Below are positions 1 through 7,682 of a stretch of DNA of 10,546 nucleotides, one piece after another (within the stretch, counting starts at the first letter, position 1; every line of letters begins with the position of its first letter). The stretch covers positions 1 to 10,546 of the forward strand of contig JAEYUE010000132.1 of NCBI GenBank assembly GCA_023433655.1. The letters are read 5' to 3'. The stretch comes from Pseudomonadota bacterium (GTDB taxonomy: Bacteria; Pseudomonadota; Alphaproteobacteria; Caulobacterales; Caulobacteraceae). The notes under the pieces are model-generated. The model was not told the DNA's origin. It saw only the letters and a list, made by a program, of their open reading frames with translations, and did no database searches. The translations under genes and the position numbers were made by a program.

Positions 1-97
1 GCGAGCCTCGCAATACAGCCGCCGGCGCGGTAAGCGGGGCCATGCACCGCGAGCGGAGCGCCTCCGCCGCGACGGACAACGGCTCAGGGGCTGCTTG
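1..97. other. Left-edge region upstream of ppdK
   Basis: No gene can be named here. On the + strand one reading frame (codons starting at position 3) is open from the window edge and ends in TGA at 96-98, overlapping the ppdK ATG by one base (TGATG). If real it would be the tail of an upstream gene translationally coupled to ppdK, but its 31 residues are low-complexity and match nothing I recognise. A second frame stops at 31-33. A 6-bp hairpin (GCGGAG, 53-58, with CTCCGC, 62-67) lies about 30 bases before the start codon and has no T-run after it. I see no convincing promoter. Confidence 0.3.
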
Positions 98-2788
<2,691 letters not shown>

Positions 2789-2840
2789 CAAGCTCTTCGC
2801 CATGATAAGACCACGATAAGGTCAATATTGGCGTAGCGCT

Positions 2841-2883
2841 GTCTGTGTCAGTCTGTGCACACCCGGATTCAAGTCGATTCAAG
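2841..2883 (+). promoter_or_regulatory. Tandem 10-bp-period direct repeats upstream of the beta-barrel gene
   Basis: Two neighbouring pairs of direct repeats have the same spacing. GTCTGTG occurs at 2841-2847 and 2851-2857; GATTCAAG occurs at 2866-2873 and 2876-2883. A one-turn (10 bp) period is how OmpR/PhoB-family response regulators typically bind tandem half-sites. The second pair also contains two GANTC (CcrM methylation) sites 10 bp apart, and an 8-bp palindrome TGTGCACA lies at 2854-2861. The repeats are seen directly; their role as an operator for the outer-membrane gene starting at 2977 is inferred from position only. I could not assign clear -35 and -10 boxes. Confidence 0.4.
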
Positions 2884-2910
2884 GTTCTGGAACGACGGCG
2901 AGGGCGAACC

Positions 2911-2974
2911 ATTTGTATCCGCACTGGAGGGGGTTGGTGACCGCAGAAGTCACCGCAATCCAGAGGATACAAAT
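2911..2974 (+). promoter_or_regulatory. Long inverted repeat / leader hairpin covering the RBS of the beta-barrel gene
   Basis: ATTTGTATCC (2911-2920) is an exact inverted copy of GGATACAAAT (2965-2974), which ends two bases before the ATG at 2977. The arms extend inward across a small asymmetric gap by CTGG (2924-2927) with CCAG (2960-2963). At the tip GGTGAC (2936-2941) pairs with GTCACC (2949-2954) around a 7-base loop. The probable Shine-Dalgarno AGAGGA (2962-2967, 9 bases before the ATG) lies in the paired right arm. In RNA this would be a roughly 64-nt hairpin that hides the ribosome binding site, as in a thermosensor or another translational switch. As DNA, the arms are 54 bp apart and could be paired operator sites. 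The pairing is seen; function is inferred. Confidence 0.6.
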
Positions 2975-2976
2975 CG

Positions 2977-3501
2977 ATGCGTAACGTTCTTCTCGCCACC
3001 GCCGCCCTTACTTTGATGGCGGTTCCGGCCGTGGCCCAGGATCGCGGCCCGGTGACCGGCTCGATCGGCTACACCCAGTTCGACAGCGACGTGGCCGACC
3101 TGGGCGCCATCACCGGCCGTCTCGGCTACGACTTCACGCCCAACTTCGGGATCGAGGGCGAGGCTTCGGTCGGCGTCCGCGACGACGAGGTGACCATCGC
3201 CGGCGTCGACGGCTCGGTCGAGCACGAGTACGACGCCGCCGTCTACGGCGTGGCCAAGGTGCCGGTGTCGCCGAACCTCGAACTGTTCGGCCGCGTCGGC
3301 TACGGAACGACCTCGATCAAGACCGACGTCGCCGGCTTCACCGCCAGCGAGGACGGCGAGAGCCTGAACTACGGGGCCGGCGCCAACTGGTTCTTCGACA
3401 GCCAGAACGGCGTCCGCGCCGACTGGACCCGTCGGGACTTCCAGGATGACGGCGCCGGCGAGGTCGACACCTGGAGCCTTGGCTACGTCCGCCGCTTCTA
3501 G
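2977..3501 (+). CDS. Small outer-membrane beta-barrel protein (OmpA-like/porin family)
   Basis: 174-residue secreted protein, probably an 8-stranded outer-membrane barrel. It has a Sec signal peptide (MRNVLLATAALTLMAVPAVA, cleavage after AVA at residue 20). The rest alternates short Gly/aromatic/hydrophobic strands (GSIGYTQF, GRLGYDFTPNFGIEGEASVG, YDAAVYGVAKVPV, LELFGRVGYG, SLNYGAGANWFF, GVRADWTRRDF) with acidic loops, and ends in SLGYVRRF, a C-terminal Phe strand of the kind the BAM machinery recognises. This fits the OMP beta-brl / Omp25-31-like families; I cannot name the exact member. No periplasmic OmpA peptidoglycan-binding domain is present. The start ATG follows AGAGGA by 9 bases, and that site is buried in an inverted repeat, so translation may be controlled. 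It is a single-gene unit with a terminator directly downstream. Function could be structural, adhesin-like or a small pore. Confidence 0.85.
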   Translation: MRNVLLATAALTLMAVPAVAQDRGPVTGSIGYTQFDSDVADLGAITGRLGYDFTPNFGIEGEASVGVRDDEVTIAGVDGSVEHEYDAAVYGVAKVPVSPNLELFGRVGYGTTSIKTDVAGFTASEDGESLNYGAGANWFFDSQNGVRADWTRRDFQDDGAGEVDTWSLGYVRRF

Positions 3502-3523
3502 GTTCTTCGATCGCCGATACGGC

Positions 3524-3551
3524 AAGGCCCGCGACCTTGGTCGCGGGCCTT
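3524..3551 (+). terminator. Strong hairpin terminator, probably bidirectional
   Basis: A perfect 13-bp stem joins AAGGCCCGCGACC (3524-3536) to GGTCGCGGGCCTT (3539-3551) across a minimal TT gap, in practice a CTTG-type loop. It begins 22 bases after the stop of the beta-barrel gene and ends 20 bases before the stop of the convergent gene at 3572. The T-tract is short on the + strand (TTTGTCATTT follows the stem) and very short on the - strand. It most likely ends + strand transcription and may also serve the gene coming the other way. Confidence 0.85.
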
Positions 3552-3571
3552 TGTCATTTCAGGTGGGCGGT

Positions 3572-3835
3572 TCAGACCACGCCGGGCTGCAGCGCCCAGC
3601 GCATCGAGCCTTCGCCGAAGGGCTTGAAGAACAGGTCCCGGTATCGCTCGAACACCTCGACAATCCGGTTGGCCAGATCTTGGGCGACGGTCTCGCCGCG
3701 CTGTCGCTTCATCGCGCAGACGCACTGGACGACGTCCTTCTGATGGGCCGAGCCGCCCATACGCTTGAGCACCGCGGCGATGTCCTGCGCCAGCGGATCG
3801 ATCTGCGAAGTCCATGGATTGGTGTTCTGAGTCAT
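3572..3835 (-). CDS. Small protein of unknown function, possible winged-helix fold
   Basis: 87 residues, cytoplasmic (no signal peptide or membrane segment). The ATG at 3835 is preferred over the in-frame GTG at 3844 because AAGGGGG lies 9 bases before the ATG. The sequence looks mostly helical: a helix at about 14-26 (PLAQDIAAVLKRM), then GGSAHQKDVVQCVCAMKR, which resembles the helix-turn-helix entry of small winged-helix proteins (LGGSAH-type motif), then DLANRIVEVFERYRDLFF and a short tail. The family is not recognised. A DNA-binding or regulatory role is a guess from the fold-like pattern. It stands alone, convergent with the beta-barrel gene and divergent from the lipoprotein at 3967 (131-bp shared upstream gap). 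Two cysteines (38 and 40) flank a valine. Existence as a gene is supported by the good RBS, clean stop near a terminator and normal codon use. Confidence 0.7.
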   Translation of the reverse strand: MTQNTNPWTSQIDPLAQDIAAVLKRMGGSAHQKDVVQCVCAMKRQRGETVAQDLANRIVEVFERYRDLFFKPFGEGSMRWALQPGVV

Positions 3836-3966
3836 CCGGGACACCCCCTTGTTCTCGACACAGAAGAACGGGTCGCAAATACTGGCCAGGGATGCAAGCG
3901 TGGCCGCGAATTCGTGATCGGCGCGAGCCGGGCGGAGCCCCGACCGTCGTCGGGCGTTTCCAGAGC

Positions 3967-4446
3967 ATGACCCGTATGCCCCTGACCCTCCTCGCCGCGC
4001 TCGCCGTCGCCGCCTGCGGCCCGGGCGAGCCCAATCCCCCGACCGAGCCCGCGGAGCCGGTCGACACGCCCGACGCCGCCGCCCCGGCGCCGACGCCGCC
4101 GCCGGGCCTGGGCCCGGCCCTGCCTGGAGCAGGCCCCCGCAACTTCGTCGGCCGCTGGGCCGCGGACGTGTCGTGGTGCCCCAACACGTCAGGGGCAGAG
4201 CGGCCGATCGAGATCACCACGACCCGCTTCGAGGGCTATGAGAACAGCTGCGCCATCGACGCCATCCAGCAGGTCGCCGACGGGTACGAGGCCGATCTGA
4301 CCTGCATGGCGGAGGGCTCGGTCGCGAAGGAGCGGGTGCGGATGTCGGTGACCGGCCAGACCCTGAAGCTGACCTGGCTGAACCGCGACAACGCTGTGGT
4401 CGATCTGACCAAATGCACGACGCTTGAGGACACCCCCGCGCCCTAG
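3967..4446 (+). CDS. Predicted lipoprotein with a four-cysteine C-terminal domain
   Basis: 159 residues. N-terminal lipoprotein signal with lipobox VAAC, lipidation Cys17 followed by Gly (no Asp at +2, so outer-membrane sorting by Lol is expected). Residues 18-57 are a Pro/Ala/Glu-rich tether. The folded part (about 58-152) starts with FVGRWA and has short alternating beta-like segments (PIEITTTRFEG, YEADLTCMAEGS, RVRMSVTGQTLKLTWL, VVDLTKC), suggesting a small beta-barrel or lipocalin-like fold. Its four cysteines (71, 95, 113, 150) could form two disulfides in the periplasm. I do not recognise the family and assign no function. An in-frame ATG nine bases further on (3976) is also possible; the ribosome binding site is weak for both. 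The reading frame is open further upstream, but that extension would bury the signal peptide. It ends 3 bp from the convergent end of ychF. Confidence 0.75.
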   Translation: MTRMPLTLLAALAVAACGPGEPNPPTEPAEPVDTPDAAAPAPTPPPGLGPALPGAGPRNFVGRWAADVSWCPNTSGAERPIEITTTRFEGYENSCAIDAIQQVADGYEADLTCMAEGSVAKERVRMSVTGQTLKLTWLNRDNAVVDLTKCTTLEDTPAP

Positions 4447-4449
4447 GCG

Positions 4450-5544
4450 TCAGTTGAAGAGGAAGTGCATCACGTCGCCGTCCTTGACGACGTAGCTCTT
4501 GCCCTCGGCGCGCATCTTGCCGGCTTCCTTCGCGCCCTGTTCGCCCTTGAGGGCGACGAAGTCGGGGAAGGCGATGGTCTCGGCGCGGATGAAGCCCTTC
4601 TCGAAATCCGTGTGGATCACGCCGGCCGCCTGCGGCGCCGTGGCCCCGACCGGGATGGTCCAGGCGCGGGCCTCCTTGGGGCCGACGGTGAAATAGGTCT
4701 GCAGGCCCAGCAGGGCGTAGGCCTCGCGGATCAGGCGGTTCAGACCCGGCTCCTCCAGGCCCATGCTCTCCAGGAACTCGGCCTGTTCTTCGGCATCCAG
4801 CACGGCCAGTTCGGAATCGATCTTCGCCGAGATGACCACCGCCTTGGCGTTGTCGGCGGCCGCGCGTTCGGCGACGAGAGCGGACAGCTCATTGCCCTTG
4901 TCGGCCGAACCCTCGTCGACGTTGGCCACATAGAGGGCCGGCAGGGAGGTCAGCAACTGCAGCATATGCCAGGCCTTGAGGTCCTCCTTGTCGACCTCGA
5001 CCACCCGCGCCGGCTTGCCGGCGCGCAGGGGCTCCAGCGCCATGTTGATCAGGCGCAGCGTCTGCTGCGCTTCCTTGTCGCCCGTCTTCGCCCGCTTCTC
5101 GACGTTGACGACCCGCTTCTCCAGGCTTTCGAGGTCGGCCAGCATCAGCTCGGTCTCGATGATCTCGAGGTCGGAAACCGGGTCGATGCGGTTCTCGACG
5201 TGGGTGATGTCATTGTCGACGAAGCATCGGGCCACGAAGGCCACGGCGTCGCAGTCGCGGATATTGGCCAGGAACTGGTTGCCGAGGCCCTCGCCCTTCG
5301 ACGCCCCGCGCACCAGGCCGGCCACGTCGACGAAGGTGATGCGCGCCGGAATGATCTCCTTCGATCCCGCGATGGCCGCCAGTTGCTCCAGCCGCGGTTC
5401 GGGCACGGCCACGTCGCCGGTGTTCGGCTCGATGGTGCAGAAGGGATAGTTGGCCGCCTGGGCCGCCGCCGTCTTGGTGAGGGCGTTGAAGAGGGTGGAC
5501 TTGCCGACGTTGGGCAGGCCGACGATCGCGACTTTCAGAGCCAT
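4450..5544 (-). CDS. ychF: Ribosome-associated ATPase YchF (OLA1 family)
   Basis: 364 residues, the usual YchF length (E. coli 363). An Obg-related P-loop NTPase that prefers ATP and binds ribosomes; implicated in translation and stress responses. Visible motifs: G1/P-loop GLPNVGKST (residues 9-17); G3 DVAGL (73-77) with a hydrophobic Leu in place of the usual catalytic Gln, as in HAS-NTPases; NVDE (208-211), the YchF version of the G4 NKxD motif, which explains the ATP preference. A helical coiled-coil insertion occupies about 125-200, and a C-terminal TGS domain (about 280-362) ends in the typical KDGDVMHFLFN. The ATG at 5544 gives the canonical start MALKVAIVGLPNVGKST; AAGGA lies 12 bases upstream. 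It is the last gene of the - strand block, with a hairpin between it and the PCuAC gene. Nothing is missing. Confidence 0.97.
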   Translation of the reverse strand: MALKVAIVGLPNVGKSTLFNALTKTAAAQAANYPFCTIEPNTGDVAVPEPRLEQLAAIAGSKEIIPARITFVDVAGLVRGASKGEGLGNQFLANIRDCDAVAFVARCFVDNDITHVENRIDPVSDLEIIETELMLADLESLEKRVVNVEKRAKTGDKEAQQTLRLINMALEPLRAGKPARVVEVDKEDLKAWHMLQLLTSLPALYVANVDEGSADKGNELSALVAERAAADNAKAVVISAKIDSELAVLDAEEQAEFLESMGLEEPGLNRLIREAYALLGLQTYFTVGPKEARAWTIPVGATAPQAAGVIHTDFEKGFIRAETIAFPDFVALKGEQGAKEAGKMRAEGKSYVVKDGDVMHFLFN

Positions 5545-5567
5545 GAGGCGGGATGTTCCTTGGTGAG

Positions 5568-5589
5568 CGCGAGCCTTTAGCGGCTCGCG
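5568..5589 (-). terminator. 8-bp hairpin between the PCuAC gene and ychF
   Basis: CGCGAGCC (5568-5575) and GGCTCGCG (5582-5589) form a perfect 8-bp stem with a 6-base loop. It lies 25 bases after the stop of the copper-chaperone gene and just upstream of the ychF ribosome binding site. No T-run follows on the - strand, so it is a weak terminator candidate at best. It could instead be a processing or 5'-leader hairpin of ychF. Confidence 0.35.
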
Positions 5590-5614
5590 TCCGGTTTGTC
5601 AGGCCGGGCGCAGG

Positions 5615-6100
5615 CTAGTGCGCCGCGTGGCCCGAGTCGGTGAGCGGGGGCTGGCCGACGGCCGCCGTCACTTCCAGCGGGGGGGCGGAGCCGAAGGTCA
5701 GCGTCAGGGCGACTGTGTCGCCGGTCTTGAGCGGCTGTTCCACGGCCATCAGCATGATGTGGTTGCCGCCCGGCTTCAGCTCCACCGCCTGACCGGCGGG
5801 CAGGGGCAGGCCGTCCTCAAGCTGGCGCATCATCATCATGTTGCTCTCCATGCGGGACTCGTGGATCTCGACCCGGCCGGCGACCGGGCTGCTGACGGCC
5901 ATGAGGCGATCGTCCGCCGCGGAGGTGAGGGTCAGGTAGCAGCCGGTGCTGTGGCGGCCGTTCGGCGTCGGGCGGCACAGGGCGTTGGCGACCTGAACCG
6001 GCGCAGCGGTGGTGCCGGTCCCGCCGGCGCCGCCCTGCGAGCACGCGGCGAGGCCGCCGACGAGGGCGGCGAGGGCGAGACAGGTCAGGGCGCGCGACAT
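5615..6100 (-). CDS. Periplasmic copper chaperone PCu(A)C family lipoprotein
   Basis: 161 residues. Family members bind Cu(I) in the periplasm and help deliver it to cytochrome c oxidase, often with a Sco protein. This copy is a lipoprotein: signal with lipobox LAAC and lipidation Cys20, then a Gly/Thr/Ala-rich linker. The cupredoxin-like domain (about 35-152) contains the family's copper ligands: His80 (VEIHE), the Met run 88-91, and His114/Met116 in GGNHIMLM, in the order of the H-x10-M-x(21-22)-H-x-M motif, followed by QPLKTGDTVALTLTF. It also has Cys42 and Cys54 in the first strands, where I remember non-cysteine residues in many members. The ATG at 6100 is preceded by AAGG at 8 bases; an upstream extension to 6154 would bury the signal. 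It sits between pth and ychF without an obvious functional link to them; no Sco or cox gene is in view. Confidence 0.93.
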   Translation of the reverse strand: MSRALTCLALAALVGGLAACSQGGAGGTGTTAAPVQVANALCRPTPNGRHSTGCYLTLTSAADDRLMAVSSPVAGRVEIHESRMESNMMMMRQLEDGLPLPAGQAVELKPGGNHIMLMAVEQPLKTGDTVALTLTFGSAPPLEVTAAVGQPPLTDSGHAAH

Positions 6101-6172
6101 CGGTGAAGCCTTAAGTGGAGAGGCGGGTCTATCCCCGGGCGGCGATAGCGGCAAGGCGACGGGCGGTCGCGC

Positions 6173-6793
6173 TCAGAGCTCGCCGCTGGCGGCCTGGCGC
6201 GGGCTGAACTTCGGGGCCGGCGCCAGCCGCATGACCTCGGCCTGGTAGCGGTCGTCGTCGCCCGCCAGGGCGAAGGGTAGGGCGTCGGCCACCGCTGTCA
6301 GCATGGCTTCCAGCCAGGCCTGGTCGGCCTTGTGAAAGTCGCTGAGCACATGCGCGTGAACCAGTTCAGGCGCGCCGGGATGACCGACGCCCATGCGGGC
6401 CCGCCGGAAGTCGGGACCCAGCTGGCTGATCAGCGAGCGCACGCCGTTCTGACCGGCGGCCCCGCCCCCCTTCTTCATCCGGAACCGGCCGGGCGCCAGG
6501 TCGATCTCGTCATGGAAGACGATGACCTCGGACGGCTCGACCTTGTAGAAACGGGCCGCCTCGGCCACGGCCCGGCCGCTCTCGTTCATATAGGTCTGCG
6601 GCTTCATCAGCAGGACCTTGACCCGCCCCTTGGCGGTGTCGACCTCGCCCTCGCGGATCACCGACTGGAACTTGGCGCGCTCGGGCCCGAACGACCAGCG
6701 TCGCGCGATCTCGTCGGCGGCCATGAAGCCGATGTTGTGGCGGTTTTTCTCGTATCTGGGGCCGGGATTGCCCAGGCCGGCGATGATCAGCAT
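6173..6793 (-). CDS. pth: Peptidyl-tRNA hydrolase
   Basis: 206 residues, slightly longer than the usual 185-195. It releases peptides from prematurely dropped peptidyl-tRNAs and recycles tRNA in the cytoplasm. Active-site residues are present: Asn9 (GLGNPG), His19 (NRHNIGF, the catalytic His20 of E. coli), Asn70 (YMNESG), Asp95 (FHDEIDL) and Asn116. The GxHNG motif reads GQNG: the residue before Asn116 is Gln115, where E. coli has His113. MGVGHPG and HVLSDFHKAD follow as expected. The C-terminus has a variable tail ending PRQAASGEL. The ATG at 6793 gives the canonical MLIIAGLGNPG; the frame is open further upstream (to 6928), but that part is Arg/Pro-rich and overlaps the end of rplY, so I reject it. 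The start has no strong Shine-Dalgarno. It follows rplY after 76 bases that contain two competing hairpins. Confidence 0.96.
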   Translation of the reverse strand: MLIIAGLGNPGPRYEKNRHNIGFMAADEIARRWSFGPERAKFQSVIREGEVDTAKGRVKVLLMKPQTYMNESGRAVAEAARFYKVEPSEVIVFHDEIDLAPGRFRMKKGGGAAGQNGVRSLISQLGPDFRRARMGVGHPGAPELVHAHVLSDFHKADQAWLEAMLTAVADALPFALAGDDDRYQAEVMRLAPAPKFSPRQAASGEL

Positions 6794-6809
6794 GGCGGAG
6801 TCCGGATAA

Positions 6810-6846
6810 GGAAACGGCCCCGTCCGTTTCCGGAGAGGGCCGTTCC
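6810..6846 (-). terminator. Two mutually exclusive hairpins between rplY and pth
   Basis: The segment starting GGAAACGG (6810-6817) can pair with CCGTTTCC (6824-6831), a perfect 8-bp stem with a 6-base loop, or, extended to 6820, with GGGCCGTTCC (6837-6846) with one bulged A. The two pairings share one strand and cannot coexist, as in an attenuator or antiterminator. On the - strand only a weak T-rich run (TTATCC) follows the stem, so it may be a leaky terminator or an RNA processing site that lowers pth relative to rplY. The pairing is seen; the role is inferred. Confidence 0.45.
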
Positions 6847-6869
6847 AGTAGCAGCTTGTCGCGGGAGGA

Positions 6870-7538
6870 TCAGCCCTCGGCGTCTTCCTCGGCGGCCTGT
6901 TCGGTGGCCTCGACCTCGGCGGCCTCAACGGCGGCTTCGGCTTCCTGCGCCTCGTCAGCGGCGGCCGAGATGGCGGCCGAAGAGGTCTTGATCGAGGCGA
7001 TCACGAAGTCGCGGTCGGTAATGGTCGGCTCGACCTCGTCCGTGCCCTTGAGGTCGGTCCAGCGGATGATGTCGCCCAGCTTGTGGCCGGCCAGGTCGAC
7101 GATCAGGTCTTCCGGGATGTGGTCGGCGCGGACCTTCACCTCGACGGCGTGGCGGACGACTTCCAGCGAACCGCCCTGCCGGAAGGCCTCGCACTTGTCT
7201 TCATTGATGAAGTGGACCGGGATCTCGATCTTGATGGTCTGCTTCTCGTCGACGCGCATCAGGTCGAAGTGCAGCGGACGGTCGGTGACCGGGTCGAACT
7301 GGACGTCGCGGGCGATGACCGGCTGCGTCTCGTCGCCGTACTTCAGGGTCACCAGGTGGCCCAGAAGCTTGCCGGTGTAGAGCGACTTGCGGAAGGCGCG
7401 CTCGTTCACCGAGATCGCGACCGGGGCTTTGTCGCCGCCGTACAGCACGCCGGGGACCATGCCCGCACGACGCGCGGCGCGGGCGCCGCCGGTGCCGACG
7501 CCTTCGCGGACATCAACGTTCAGAATGATCTCGGCCAT
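6870..7538 (-). CDS. rplY: 50S ribosomal protein L25 (general stress protein CTC type)
   Basis: 222 residues: the long CTC/TL5 form of L25, which binds 5S rRNA in the large ribosomal subunit. The N-terminal L25 domain (about 1-93) includes RAARRAGMVPGVLYGG and PLHFDLMRVD; the second, TL5-type beta domain (about 94-185) includes IPVHFINEDKCEAFRQGG, IPEDLIVDLAG and the DRDFVIASIK end. A strongly acidic Ala/Glu tail (about 190-222) is common in alphaproteobacteria. The ATG at 7538 gives MAEIILNVDV, the family's typical beginning; the 13 residues encoded upstream (to 7577) are discarded. GAGG lies about 8 bases before the ATG. It is adjacent to pth as usual, but separated from prs by two lipoprotein genes. 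A hairpin with a T-rich 3' side lies just upstream (7562-7591), so rplY may have its own regulated leader. Confidence 0.96.
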   Translation of the reverse strand: MAEIILNVDVREGVGTGGARAARRAGMVPGVLYGGDKAPVAISVNERAFRKSLYTGKLLGHLVTLKYGDETQPVIARDVQFDPVTDRPLHFDLMRVDEKQTIKIEIPVHFINEDKCEAFRQGGSLEVVRHAVEVKVRADHIPEDLIVDLAGHKLGDIIRWTDLKGTDEVEPTITDRDFVIASIKTSSAAISAAADEAQEAEAAVEAAEVEATEQAAEEDAEG

Positions 7539-7561
7539 CTGGCTCGCCTCAACAACAGAAA

Positions 7562-7591
7562 CGCCGCGCTGACGCACTCGCCTGCGCGGCG
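7562..7591 (-). terminator. GC-rich hairpin plus T-rich run just upstream of rplY
   Basis: CGCCGCGC (7562-7569) and GCGCGGCG (7584-7591) form a perfect 8-bp stem with a 14-base loop. Read on the - strand, the stem is followed directly by TTTCTGTTGTTG and then by the rplY ribosome binding site. It looks like an intrinsic terminator. It either ends transcripts of the lipoprotein gene at 7683 or, if transcription starts at the candidate promoter at 7625-7653, acts as a leader attenuator of rplY. Confidence 0.5.
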
Positions 7592-7624
7592 GGGTCCTCG
7601 AACCCTCGAATTCAAGAGCGCGGG

Positions 7625-7653
7625 CTATTACACGCAGACGCCGGGAGACGCAA
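7625..7653 (-). promoter_or_regulatory. Candidate sigma-70-type promoter for rplY
   Basis: On the - strand TTGCGT (7648-7653) stands 17 bases before TAATAG (7625-7630), or 15 bases before the better -10 match TGTAAT (7627-7632). It lies 87 bases upstream of the rplY ATG and just beyond the stop of the lipoprotein gene. The -35 keeps the conserved TTG; the -10 assignment is ambiguous. It is inferred from pattern alone. Confidence 0.3.
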
Positions 7654-7682
7654 CCGTCCAGGCGCCCGTGCGCGGCCGCGGA

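Noticed and set aside
2800..2840. Possible terminator after ppdK (GACC/GGTC stem)
   Set aside because: Only about 4-5 bp of stem with no T-run; too weak to report as a feature.
3498..4220. 240-codon - strand frame opposite the four-cysteine lipoprotein, also overlapping the 87-residue gene
   Set aside because: The + strand product has a signal peptide, lipobox and ordered cysteines; the antisense product is Arg/Pro/Gly-rich with no features.
4465..5580. 371-codon + strand frame opposite ychF
   Set aside because: Mirror of the ychF coding sequence; no motif or ribosome binding site.
6129..6170. Two 5-bp hairpins between pth and the PCuAC gene
   Set aside because: Short stems without T-runs, not distinguishable from background in GC-rich sequence.
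6794..6928. 45-residue N-terminal extension of Pth
   Set aside because: It is Arg/Pro-rich, overlaps the end of rplY, and the canonical Pth start MLIIAGLGNPG lies at 6793.
7591..7620. tRNA T-arm-like GGTTCGAGG on the - strand before rplY
   Set aside because: The flanking bases do not form the 5-bp T stem with the required G53-C61 pair, and no acceptor or anticodon arm is nearby.
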